64,000 nucleotides of DNA, taken from positions 496,001 to 560,000 of the forward strand of contig JAFCMP010000445.1 of assembly GCA_017506865.1 (NCBI GenBank), given 5' to 3'. Position numbers and translations under genes: made by a program. This stretch comes from Tribonema minus. Lineage: Eukaryota > Sar > Xanthophyceae > Tribonematales > Tribonemataceae. Of this stretch, positions 53,227 to 61,079 are shown one piece after another (position 1 is the first letter of the stretch; every line of letters starts with the position of its first letter). The notes beneath the pieces were generated by a model that had not been told where the DNA came from, did not search any database, and saw nothing but the letters and a program-made list of their open reading frames with translations.

Positions 53227-55912
53227 CTGCCGCCGCCGCCGCTGCCGCCGCCGCCGCTGTCGCCGCCATCACCGTCGTCCGCGCGGGCGGCTCTGCAATG
53301 CGCGCACGCATTGCGGCGCGATCTACTCGTCTCAGCAGCGAGGGACTGGGCTGAGCGCCGCAGCGCGACGTTCTCCGCGCGCAGCGCCGCCGCCTTGGCA
53401 AACGCCGCCGCCAGCGCCGCGGCGGCGTCGCAGCACAGCGGCGGCGGCGCCGCCGCGGTCGCGCTGGACGTGCCGTCAGGCTGCTGCCTGCGCGTCGCCG
53501 GCTCCTCTGGTGCTGCTGCTGCCTCGCAAAGCTGCTGAGCACTGGGGAATTCCACGGATCTCTCCGGCCCCGTTCCGTCAGGGCACTGTTCCGAGGAGCG
53601 CTCCCCGAGCGCCAGCTCCTTCTGGCGCGGCTGCTCATTTGCGCATTGCAGCTGCTGCGCCAGCTCCCTGTTCTGAGCGGCGAGAATCTCGATGCGTGGC
53701 AGCATATCATCTGCTGAGGGCTGTGCGCCGGTGGCTGCTGCGGCTGCTGCCGCCGCTGCCGCCGCTGCCGCTGCGCCGCCGCCGCCGCCACGCTCTCGCG
53801 CCGGCCCCGCCGCTGCTGCTGCCGCTGCCGCCGCTGCCGGGCGCTGCGGCGCCTGCTCCTGCTGCAGCGTCTGCTCCTGCTGCAGTGACTTGAGGCGCTT
53901 GTGCACGTGGGACAGCGCCCTCGCCAGCTCTTCCTGCGCCGCGTCACGAATGAGTGTGCAGTGGCAGAGGGGACGAGGTCGGCTCAAGTTCAAACTTGAG
54001 GTTGCGTGGCGGGTCAGGGCGTGCCACCCTTTTGCGTGTTCGGCAGCAGTGGCGGTCCTCCATCAAACGCGCGCTGCAATGCCACCCGTCTGACATGTAT
54101 TTACAATGAAGAGCACCAGCGCATGCACATGCACGCACTTTCTCATTTGTGAAGAGAAAAGTGGGCACCAAGTTGAAGCTTAAAGTCCACTTCGTCGCGT
54201 GTGACGCACCATGTCCTGCACCACCGCGCCTCCTTCCTGCGACAGAACCGCAACGTCACGCCGCCCTGAGTGTTGAAGTGAAAGCTGCACTTCCACGTGT
54301 GGCGCACCATGCCCTGCAGCGCCGCGCTCTGCGTTCGACAGCAGCGCGCCATTGCGCCGCGCTCTGCGTTCGACAGCAGCGCGCCATTGCGCCGCGCAGC
54401 CGCTAGCGCTGTGCCCGCTTCCACGTCGTGCCGCACCAGCAAGTTGAAGTTCAACGTGCACTTCCACGTGTGACGCACCTTGCCCTGCAGCGCCGCGCCC
54501 CTCTCTTGCGACAGCAGCGCAGCATCCCGCCGCGCCAGCAAGTTGAAGTTCAAGGTGCACCAGCAAATTGAGGTTCAAGGTGCACTTGCGCGTGTGACGC
54601 ACCTCGCCCTGCAGCGCCGCGCCCCTGTCTTGCAACGGGACCGCGACATCACGCCGCACCCGCATATTGAAGCTCAAGGCGCACCAGCAAGTTGAAGTTC
54701 AAGGCCTACTTTCGTGAGTGACGCACCTTGCCCTGCAGCGCCGCGCCTCTCTCGTGCGACAGCAGCGCAGCGTCACGTTGCGCCGTCTCCAGCGCCGCCT
54801 CCGCCTTAATGGCGCGCTTCTGGAAGGAGCGCGCCAGCGCCTCGCTCCGCACGCACGCGTCCGCCAGGTTGGCCACCAGAGCCTGCACTGACAGTTACGT
54901 ATTTGTTGTTTCTGAGATTCTCGCTCAGGGCGTGAAACAGCCCAGATGGCTGATGACAAGCTTGTTGCCGCTTGTATTTGTGGCAAGGTGGGAGTGTCTC
55001 ATTAACGGTCACTTCTGAACAATATCACAGCGGTCGCGTGCATAACCCTACCGAATGATGTATTCGTGACTTGCATCCTGTGCCGCTGCGGCGTGCCGCG
55101 CGATGCACGTTACACCACAAACGGCACCCACGCCAAGTGAGCACTTGCAGCAGCCGCCTCTGCAGCACAATTGTGCGCGTGCCAAACCCTAAACCTACCC
55201 CGAAGCCCAACCCTAACCCCACCGCCCTGACCCTCACATACTATTAGTTATCGCGCATGCACGTGCATCCGCGCCGGCGGCGGCGGCACTGCCACCTCGT
55301 GCTGCCGCGCGACAGGCGCGCCCCCTGCGGCGGCCGCGCTGAACGCTGCCGGCATGAGCCTCGGCATGCTAGTCTGGTGGTGGTTGGGGGCCTGCTTCTG
55401 GCACGCGGCGTGCGCGCGCTCACCTCGTGCAGCAGCAGCGCGTGCCCTGCCTTCGCCCTGACCTGAACGCTAGCCCTAGCCCTTACAAAAGTGCGCACGC
55501 ATGCGCGCATCTGCGCCTCCCTCGGCGCCCGCTCTCACCTCGTGTTGCATGTGCGTGCGCGCCAGCTCTGCCTCCAGCCGCGCGTTCTCATCGAGCACTG
55601 CTGCAAGCTCCACCTCCGCCAGCGGCGCCAGCAGCTCGCCGCCGCCGCCGCGCCCCCCGCCGCCCGCGTGCTCCGGGCTGCTGCCGCCGCCGCCGCCCCC
55701 GCCGCCGCCGCGCGCCGCTGCCGCCGCCGCCGCCGCCAGCAGCGCGTTCTCGCGCGCGAGCCGCGCGTTGGCAGCGCTCAGCTCCGCGTTCTCGCCCTGC
55801 GCGCGCTTGAGCGCGGCGAGCGCACCGGCGTTCACCCGCTGCAGCGCCGCCGCGAGCGCCTGCATCTGCGCAAACTCGCCGGCGCCGCTGCTGCCGCCGC
55901 CGCCGCTGCCGC

Positions 55913-55943
<31 letters not shown>

Positions 55944-56009
55944 GCTGCCGCCAGCACCGTCTGCTTTTTCGCTGCCCGTGCTACAGTCGCCCCTGCCTGC
56001 GGCGACATT

Positions 56010-56050
<41 letters not shown>

Positions 56051-56474
56051 TGCCGCTCGCCCGCCTGCTGCTGCTGCTGCGTCCGCCTCCGCCGGTGCTG
56101 CCGCCTCCACTGCCACCATTGTTGACGCTGTTATCCAACTGACTACTGCTGCTGTTACAAACGCTGTTGCTGGCATCATCGGCTGTCGGGCCGCTAAATT
56201 CGTTATTGTACCTTCGTTGGCTGTCGCCGCCGCCGCCGCGTCTGCAAGTATGCCTGCTCTGACTCTCAGGGGGGGCGCCTGCATCCCTTTCAGAGTGTAG
56301 CTGTAAGGGCTTAGAACGGGCTCGCGAATTTACTGCTGCTGAACTGACTGCGTGTGCGTGATCTACTGTGCGCGATGCAGGCCCTTGCTGCGGAGCACTG
56401 TGTGCTGCGGTACGACGGCTGTGTCGCATCGGCAATGGCGTGGCTGCGCCACTGGAATCGGTGGTGCTGATCAT
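30177..56474 (-). CDS. Giant coiled-coil protein gene (about 4,390 residues)
   Basis: Twelve exons chain on one strand, all in phase 0: 56474-55539, 54882-54727, 53933-50238, 49682-49308, 49113-48913, 47836-47129, 46665-46474, 46006-45230, 44829-44497, 37402-37307, 36349-32183 and 31700-30177 (stop). Each internal exon has CAG before it and GTGAG, GTGCG, GTAAC, GTGGG or GTAGT after it. The product starts with a Ser/Gly-rich low-complexity part, continues as Ala/Glu/Gln/Leu heptads almost throughout, and ends in a basic, Pro/Ser-rich tail finishing PYPYWSMF. Repeats within exons have different lengths: about 107 residues in exon 3, 35 in exon 8 and 47 in exon 11. The organisation fits long structural coiled-coil proteins (golgin, centrosomal, rootlet or nuclear-pore types), but no family signature is visible. 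The 7.1-kb intron at 37403-44496 hosts a PPR gene, so two separate genes remain possible. ATG 56474 is the first Met that leads into the low-complexity region. Confidence 0.72.
32183..36349 (-). CDS. Exon 11 of the giant coiled-coil gene, 47-residue repeats
   Basis: A 1,389-codon exon. Its first half is a series of roughly 47-residue units (VDELTQRLSGL ... AAHCAQV-ALSTDLAAANA), each with one Cys in the same HCAQV position. The second half is less regular and becomes Pro/Ser-rich near 32,700-33,100 before a final helical stretch. The regular single cysteines could form inter-chain contacts, which is inference. It ends at a GTGAG donor. Confidence 0.8.
36523..36578 (-). repeat. Decayed copy of the exon 11 acceptor edge
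   Basis: On the minus strand CGCGCAG is followed by GCTGAGATGCTGCGGCAGTC, which mirrors CGCGCAG GTCGAAGCCCTGCGGCAGGC at the true exon start (36349). The coded peptide (AEMLRQSSAMSAAQH against VEALRQASAVSATQH) is still readable 174 bases upstream. Confidence 0.8.
36834..37080 (+). repeat. Two tandem copies of a 123-bp unit
   Basis: Units at about 36834-36957 and 36958-37080 share CATCGATTCGAG, GGATCATCGTGCTG and GCAGCAGAGGTCGCCTTTCG with few differences. The second unit opens a plus-strand frame whose start (MPRRTWIIVLMLGALAAEVA) resembles a signal peptide, but it stops after 85 residues. Confidence 0.85.
37269..37292. repeat. Interstitial TTAGGG tract
   Basis: Three TTAGGG-like units lie directly after the donor of exon 10 of the giant coiled-coil gene. 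Confidence 0.85.
40147..41834 (+). pseudogene. Pentatricopeptide-repeat (PPR) gene with two disruptions
   Basis: One open frame (first ATG 40147, frame open from 39952) codes for a Ser-rich leader, perhaps a transit peptide, and about five PPR units (for example HTLSAALEACFSASDWRRAL). At about 40,930 the frame changes and the next unit resumes with EMARRGVPRDAVTYSRLLEA. The distance between equivalent repeat positions there is 80 bases where 105 is expected, so 25 bases of one repeat are missing. A TGA at 41286-41288 then interrupts another unit at a position where a Tyr or Cys codon is expected, and the same frame continues to 41834. The C-terminal block (LDVSRCGRGMTRAALRAEAA) may be SMR-like. 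PPR proteins bind organellar RNA. It lies antisense inside the largest intron of the giant coiled-coil gene. Decay or assembly error are both possible. Confidence 0.75.
43055..43157. repeat. Family-A repeat with its longer flank
   Basis: It carries GTCATACGACATGTAGATTC, CTTACAGCTAGATGGCAATC, ATCTGGGCTTTTTCGCGCCC, TGAGCGAGAATTAATAAAAA and GTAC. The last 16-17 bases (TTAATAAAAAGTAC) are repeated once in tandem. The same roughly 85-base block occurs at 58271-58355 and 58465-58550. Confidence 0.88.
43274..43400. repeat. Local array of CTTCAAGTACTTGAAG palindromes
   Basis: At least four boxes of the type CCACTTCAAGTACTTGAA(A/G)TGCC occur within 127 bases. Each box is self-complementary around GTAC. 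Confidence 0.85.
43575..43690. repeat. Diverged relative of the 26-kb hairpin element
   Basis: GCGCATCTCGGTACCTG and CAGGTACCGAGATGCAT face each other, with inner ATATCGACATCACCTGGGCG and outer TCGTCGACACCTGGGCGCAC strings that also flank the hairpin at 26163-26225. The arms are longer apart and imperfect. Confidence 0.7.
45230..46006 (-). CDS. Exon 8 of the giant coiled-coil gene, 35-residue repeats
   Basis: A 259-codon exon. It consists of repeats of 35 residues, exactly five heptads, typified by AVAQHDQQLALLRAEIAELS followed by TDATALSAEVTAANS. Diverged, non-coding copies of the same DNA appear beyond its acceptor at 46190-46430. It ends at a GTGCGT donor. Confidence 0.75.
46135..46150. 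repeat. Interstitial TTAGGG motif
   Basis: Two TAGGG units (CTAGGGTTAGGGTC) lie in intron 7 of the giant coiled-coil gene, next to decayed copies of exon 8 sequence. Confidence 0.7.
46190..46430 (-). repeat. Decayed copies of exon 8 repeat DNA in the intron
   Basis: Strings such as TCAGCGCTCGACGTTGCTAC, CAGTAGCGCTGAGCACTGCT and CAGTCGCGCTGTGCCACCG resemble the 105-base DNA unit of exon 8 (CAGCGCTCAACGCTGTAGC, CGTGCTGCGCCACCG). Stop codons and indels break the frame. Confidence 0.55.
47018..47045 (-). repeat. Copy of the exon 6 donor edge
   Basis: CACCTGAGCAGTCGTCTCCG-CCAGCAG mirrors CACCTGAGCAGTTGCCTCCG-CCAGCTG at the true exon 6 end (47127-47153). The peptide LAETTAQ, followed by a GTGAG donor, echoes LAEATAQ. 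The true edge has a GTGCG donor. Confidence 0.75.
48125..48345. repeat. Telomere-like motifs
   Basis: CCCTAACCCTAGCCC lies near 48130 and CTAGGGTTAGGGTGAGG near 48327, in opposite orientation, inside intron 5 of the giant coiled-coil gene. Confidence 0.65.
50238..53933 (-). CDS. Exon 3 of the giant coiled-coil gene
   Basis: A single 1,232-codon exon, bounded by CAG at its start and GTGGGT at its end. After an N-terminal poly-Ala/Gly segment it reads as continuous heptads. Between about 50,490 and 51,480 it contains three to four tandem repeats of 106-109 residues, each with ELRLALAERD followed by AAELAAQREQLGAL. Near 53161-53260 a run of GCC/CCG triplets codes for poly-Gly. Long open frames on the plus strand here are shadows caused by the GC-rich codons. 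Confidence 0.8.
54200..54782 (-). repeat. Tandem copies of the coiled-coil exon 2 donor edge
   Basis: The true edge (54720-54782: GACGCACCTTGCCCTGCAGC-GCCGCGCC) recurs at about 54594-54655, 54472-54535, 54300-54400 (itself doubled) and 54202-54262. Units are linked by AAGTTGAAGTTCAAGGTGCA. The peptide RDAALLSxERGAALQGK followed by a GT donor is still legible in the copy at 54472. Confidence 0.88.
54918..54955. repeat. Family-A repeat, reverse orientation
   Basis: GATTCTCGCTCAGGGCGTGA-AACAGCCCAGATGGC is the reverse complement of the family-A core with two changes. It sits in intron 1 of the giant coiled-coil gene. Confidence 0.75.
55180..55230. repeat. Telomere-like CCCTAA-type tract
   Basis: CCCTAAACCTACCCCGAAGC-CCAACCCTAACCCCACC forms a degenerate CCCTAA run in intron 1 of the giant coiled-coil gene. 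Confidence 0.65.
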
Positions 56475-57565
56475 CGTGACCCTCACTGCAGCTGTGGGGC
56501 TGAGAGCGGTGACGTCATCATGCGTGACACGGGCCCTGGTCACAGCACTGCAGCAGCAGGGAGTGATCGCTGGTGAGATGTATGCATGCATCAATGTGTG
56601 TTTGGTGCGAAGCTTGCCTGGCGGGCAACAAGCCGAGTCAGGTGAGCATAGAAGGCAGCCTGAGGTTGCAGCAGCGGGCCGTTGCAAGCGCAACACTGGC
56701 AATCAAAAACGCAATAGTCCAGCGCATTTATTTGTAATACGCTCACCGAGGCACGGAATTGCTGTTCGGTGGCGTTAGGCCTTCATCTATGCCTTGTGCG
56801 CCAGGCAAAACCCAGTAGCGTGGCTTGAAGGGTGGATCCGATACATGCCACTCCATGTTGACGCAGCTATAAAGCGCCGGTATCGAAGCAACCAGCCATA
56901 AGCGTACATCAACTTGCTAAAACCCAAAGCTCAACTGTTACATCTCAACGGTTCAGAATTCATGAATCACGTTGTGTGCTTATCCTCCCCGCAGCGTGGG
57001 GGCCTGGCGGCAACATACTTCGACAGCTCACAGCTACTCACTAGCATTTGACATGTCAATCAGTTTCACTTGCAAGTGCAGCCATACTTCATAAATGCTG
57101 GCAGCGCTGCATCTACACGTTGCGGCAGGCCAGCTGAACAGCCCCAAGCAACGCTCCATGCAGACTTTCTTCTGCAGGCACACCCTGTCAAGCCTACCCT
57201 GTCAAGCCTACCCTGCCAAGCCTAAATTCGGCTGCACTGCATTCCTCAGCACCGCCGACCCTACATGACCACCCACTGCACTCAATGCTTCGGCTTGAAG
57301 TGTGAAGTGGGCATGTGAAGATGTGTCTGTATTTGACCATGTACGCAAGCAACTTAGCAAACCGCAGCGGCAGAGAGTTCATTAATGTGTGTGTGTTCGA
57401 GCGTGTGCAGATCCGTTCATTCCAGTCAGAGGTGATGTGATGTGTTGCGCCTGTGTATACAGCACTGTAATTGCCCCCCGCCCCCCAGCATGACCCCTGG
57501 TTCAACTTGAAGTTCACGCGTATATCAGCGCGCGCACAAACGTACAGCTCCTCCACCCTCTAGCT
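56475..57565. other. Upstream region of the giant coiled-coil gene
   Basis: The frame of exon 1 stays open to 56702, so an earlier start or upstream exon is possible. Beyond that the base composition becomes AT-richer and no coding motif is seen. The promoter of the coiled-coil gene should lie here. Confidence 0.4.
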
Positions 57566-57862
57566 CTACTGCTTGCCAAACAGCTTCTCGGCCGTCTCTA
57601 TCGATTCTACGTCGGGATAGAACTCTAGCAGGCACGCGTCGCCGCCGCCGCGCTCAAACTTCAAGTTGAACGAAGCAGCAGACAGTATACGGAAGCTCGC
57701 GGTGTACGCTTTGTGATCAGGGGCTGATGCGACCCAAAGTATATGCTGTACCTTCAGAAATTTGCATCTGACTGATTTTTCTGGTCAGCCGTCATTGGAG
57801 CAGAGCTGCTGCTTACGCTCGTCCACGAGCTGTCGAGGTAGACGGCCTCAAAACCCACACAT
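57566..57862 (-). CDS. 3' end of an unrecognised gene (two tentative exons)
   Basis: The terminal exon 57723-57566 follows a CAG and reads PDHKAYTASFRILSAASFNL, then KFERGGGDACLLEFYPD and VESIETAEKLFGKQ, before TAG at 57566-57568. An upstream piece ending at GAGC followed by GTAAGC (donor just below 57815) reads RLPRQLVDE in the matching phase 1. The C-terminal tail is charged and amphipathic. I do not recognise the family. The start and further exons lie to the right, perhaps among the repeats of 58-59 kb, and were not found. Confidence 0.35.
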
Positions 57863-58136
57863 GCAATGCTAAGTCTACCCCTCCTCCCCCTGCTATGGTC
57901 GTCATAAATCCTGCGTGATTGGCGACGTCAAGCATCACTGCCACGACCGTCACCACAGCAGCAAAGATCATCAACATAGAGGTGTAAAGGCCACAATATG
58001 CATGCAGAGCAATGCCGCCCAAAGCTTCCCTGCAAGTCACGCTGTAACGCCACTCCACAGACCACACTACCTAAGTACACAACCAGAAGTCACACGACAT
58101 GCAGATTCCGTACAGCAGCATCAGGTTAGACCATCA

Positions 58137-58560
58137 TCTGGGCTTTTTCGCGCCCTGAGCGAGAATTAATAAAAAGTACATAACCACATGGAGGAGGATG
58201 TAGGGGAGGACCCCGAGATGCCATTTGGCGGCGGCGGCGTTTGAGTGGTTGTCGTTGCGACACTTTCAGACTGTCATACGACATGTAGATTCCTTACAGC
58301 TAGATGCCAATCATCTGGGCTTTTTCGCGCCCTGAGCGAGAATCAATACAAAGTACATACACACACAGGGGGGGGGGGCACATGGAGGAGGACGTAGGGG
58401 AGGACCCCGAGATGCCATTTGGCGGCGGCGGCGTTTGAGTGGTTGTCGTTGCGACACTTTCAGACTGTCATACGACATGTAGATTCCTTACAGCTAGATG
58501 CCAATCATCTGGGCTTTTTCGCGCCCTGAGCGAGAATTAATAAAAAGTACATACACACAC
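58137..58560. repeat. Family-A repeat array with a 194-bp tandem unit
   Basis: A family-A core ends near 58178. Two near-identical units then follow, 58185-58378 and 58379 to about 58560. Each holds CACATGGAGGAGGA(T/C)GTAGGG, GGCGGCGGCGGCGTTTGAG, GTCATACGACATGTAGATTC and the core ATCTGGGCTTTTTCGCGCCC-TGAGCGAGAAT ending in AAAGTACATA. A G-run of variable length separates the two. Confidence 0.92.
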
Positions 58561-60650
58561 TCTTTCAGAGTCTTGTCCGTGGGGAGGGTCAGCGATGCGG
58601 CGACGGCGCAGGCAGGTGGCGGCTTCGCCTGCTTGGTGGCCTACGCCGACGCAGCGACCGAGTGTCAAGCCTGCTGCCTGCTGCGCCAAGATCATCAACG
58701 CGAACACCAACACCTGCAACCACACCGTCGAAGACCGGAGCCTACCCGCCGCCGTCCCTGCCGCCGGCGATGGCGCACGCCATCAACTCACAACCGACAC
58801 AAGGACACTATCTTGGGGCCTCGCGGCACCCTTGATTGTTAGTCATACAACTCTGCGGAGTGTTGTCCAAGGCATGTGGTTAGAGAGCGGCGCCTGTGCG
58901 CGGCGACGGGGCAGGCGGCGGCAGCTGCTTGGTGGGAGCGGCGCGGAGGAGCAGGAGCAGGAGCAGCAGGAGGAAGGAGTTCGCAGCAGGGGTTCCAGTG
59001 TGCGGCCGGGGACACCGGGGGGGGTAACACTAGCAAATAGAAGGGCGGGTTTTAGTAGATATGCTTGCTGGAGTGACAGCATCAGCCTTTGCAGCACCAG
59101 TGCCTGGCACTTAGTGATCCATGACCATTGTCCTCAGTTCTGGGCGCTGCTACCAGTAGCCCAGGCCTGCACAAAGCTGTTCACGGTTAGGACCATTTTG
59201 GCAGAGACACGGGAGGCCTCAAAGTGGGTCTGGTCGTGTAGAGGCAGTAGCTTAGGCACTTTGGTGCAGATAGTGGGAACCGATCGGGGTTTGGGTGGGG
59301 TTTGTTGGGGTTGGGTTGGACTCTTCGTAGCAACAGCATTGATACCCTTAGCACCAGTGCCTGGTGCCCAGTGATCATTTCGCCTAGAGGCGTGATTCAG
59401 ACGTGTCAGCATGGTCCTCAGTTCTGGGCGCTGTCAAAGGCGACCCAGGCCTGCATAAATCTTTTTCAAGACGGGACAAGTGTGCCTCACGGCTGGGCAA
59501 CCCTAAGTAGGGTTTGGTTGTGGGGTGTTGGTGGTAGTGTGAAGAGGGGGAAGCTTGTTTGCGGTTGAGTCTCTCTTCGGAGAAGGAATGTTGCATTGAG
59601 TGCACATCCAAAGAGAGCGCTTTTCGCGCCCCTTGCGAAGCGAAATTAATAAAAGTACATAACCATACATTTCTCGCTTTTGGTGCTGATCACGCCTGCT
59701 GACGTGTGTTGCATGAAGGTATACGTATACGGATGTGCAGAGTGAGTGACAACCCAATGTCTAAAACAGCTGCTTTGCACACAGCTTCTACCAGCGAATG
59801 ACCGCACATGCCATGCTAATGCAGCTCAATGAGGCTACCCCCTCCCCCCCCCCTCTGTTGTGGTCCTTACAAAACATGCTTCAACCACCAGTGCCAAGAC
59901 CGTCACAATTAGCGATGACTTGCGTAAATGTTAGTAGTAGAAGCGCACGATGTACGCGATCAGAGCACTGCAGCCCAATGGTTTCCTGTACGCCACTCCA
60001 CGGGACCACAATGCATACCGGAACTTGGCCCTCAGCCGCTGCTGCATCGTCCTACCTCAAGTGCGTAGTATTACCCCAGCTGCAGGCGTACTGGCAGACG
60101 CTGCTGGTATTGTCAGAAATGCCATCATTGGCCACTGCCGGTCGCGAATTCGCATCTCATCAATGTGAAGAGAGGGGGGGCGGCGCAACTGCAACCGTTG
60201 TGACAGTCCTCGGGCAGGAACAGCCAAATGAGGGGCGCTGCGGAGGAGCTTCGTTGGCACGTCAGGCACACACAGACTCGAGTCGGAATTGTTGTGGGCG
60301 CTCTCAGTAGTACACCTTGCGAAGCGAAATTAATAAAAGTACACCTGGCCATAACGGCTGTTTGTGGGGCCCTCTAGGAAGGCATTGTCCTGGAGACAGT
60401 GAGGTAGTAGGGTGACTGGGATTTCAACCGCGCAGCGCAACCGGTGACCAAGTATCTGCACCTGGACAAATACCAGCCCACACACGTTCAAGGTGCCCTG
60501 TTTCACAGCATATAAAACGCATGGTAGTGAACCAGCAATCTTGCCGCTGTCACAGTGTGAGACACTGTGGCACAATGAAACGCACCATGCGAAATGAAAC
60601 GCACCATGTACAACATATAATGTAGTGAGCAGTTTTCGCATCACATTCTG
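58561..60650. other. Repeat-rich stretch without a firm gene
   Basis: The plus frame 58595-59374 is open for 259 codons but looks like low-complexity Arg/Gln/Glu coding noise. Two 257-bp-offset duplicate blocks occur at about 59080-59190 and 59355-59475. Family-A tails (GCGAAATTAATAAAAGTAC) occur at 59635 and 60320. Confidence 0.4.
59080..59475. repeat. Duplicated block, one copy with a family-A-like insertion
   Basis: The blocks share AGCACCAGTGCCTGG, AGTGATC, TCCTCAGTTCTGGGCGCTG and CCCAGGCCTGCA. Between AGTGATC and TTCTGGG the first has 25 bases and the second 52. The extra sequence reads TTTCGCCTAGAGGCGTGATT, a short relative of the family-A core. Confidence 0.75.
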
Positions 60651-61079
60651 TTGCACGATAACTTCTCACAGCGCAGGCCAAAGTGGGGGGCAAGCTCTGT
60701 TCGCAATGACTGCATCTCACACATCTTCAAGTTCAAAGTGGTGCATGCCAAGGAGGCAAACGGCATGGCCGCGGAATACCTGCTGGTCAACATTATGTAC
60801 GACATACACATGGATGGCAACGCATATCTTACCCAAGTACCGCCAATTGAGGCCTGGGGTGTGCAGCACATCAGCATCAACGATCATGGCGGTGGCGGTA
60901 GCGGGGGCGGTGGTGGTAGATCCAGCGGACCGAATGATTTGCGTTTTTTTGTGCAGATAAAGTTTTTGTGTAGTGCAGGAGAGGTGGCGCACCCGCTGCC
61001 ACCACTGCTAATCTGGTCAAAAGTCAGGCCGAAGGTTCAGACGCTGCCAAACCTGGGTACATGCCCACATATTGTGTAA
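60651..61079 (+). CDS. Possible exon of unknown gene
   Basis: The frame reads FKFKVVHAKEANGMAAEYLL, VNIMYDIHMDGNAYLTQ and VPPIEAWGVQHISINDHGGG. Wobble positions between 60720 and 60900 favour C and G as in the certain exons, and no such bias is seen on the reverse strand. No family is recognised, and the tail after the Gly run looks random. It could be a spurious open frame. Confidence 0.22.
   Translation: MHDNFSQRRPKWGASSVRNDCISHIFKFKVVHAKEANGMAAEYLLVNIMYDIHMDGNAYLTQVPPIEAWGVQHISINDHGGGGSGGGGGRSSGPNDLRFFVQIKFLCSAGEVAHPLPPLLIWSKVRPKVQTLPNLGTCPHIV

Noticed and set aside
57900-60650. Family-A repeats as parts of a retrotransposon
   Set aside because: No reverse transcriptase, integrase or transposase motif was found anywhere in the window.
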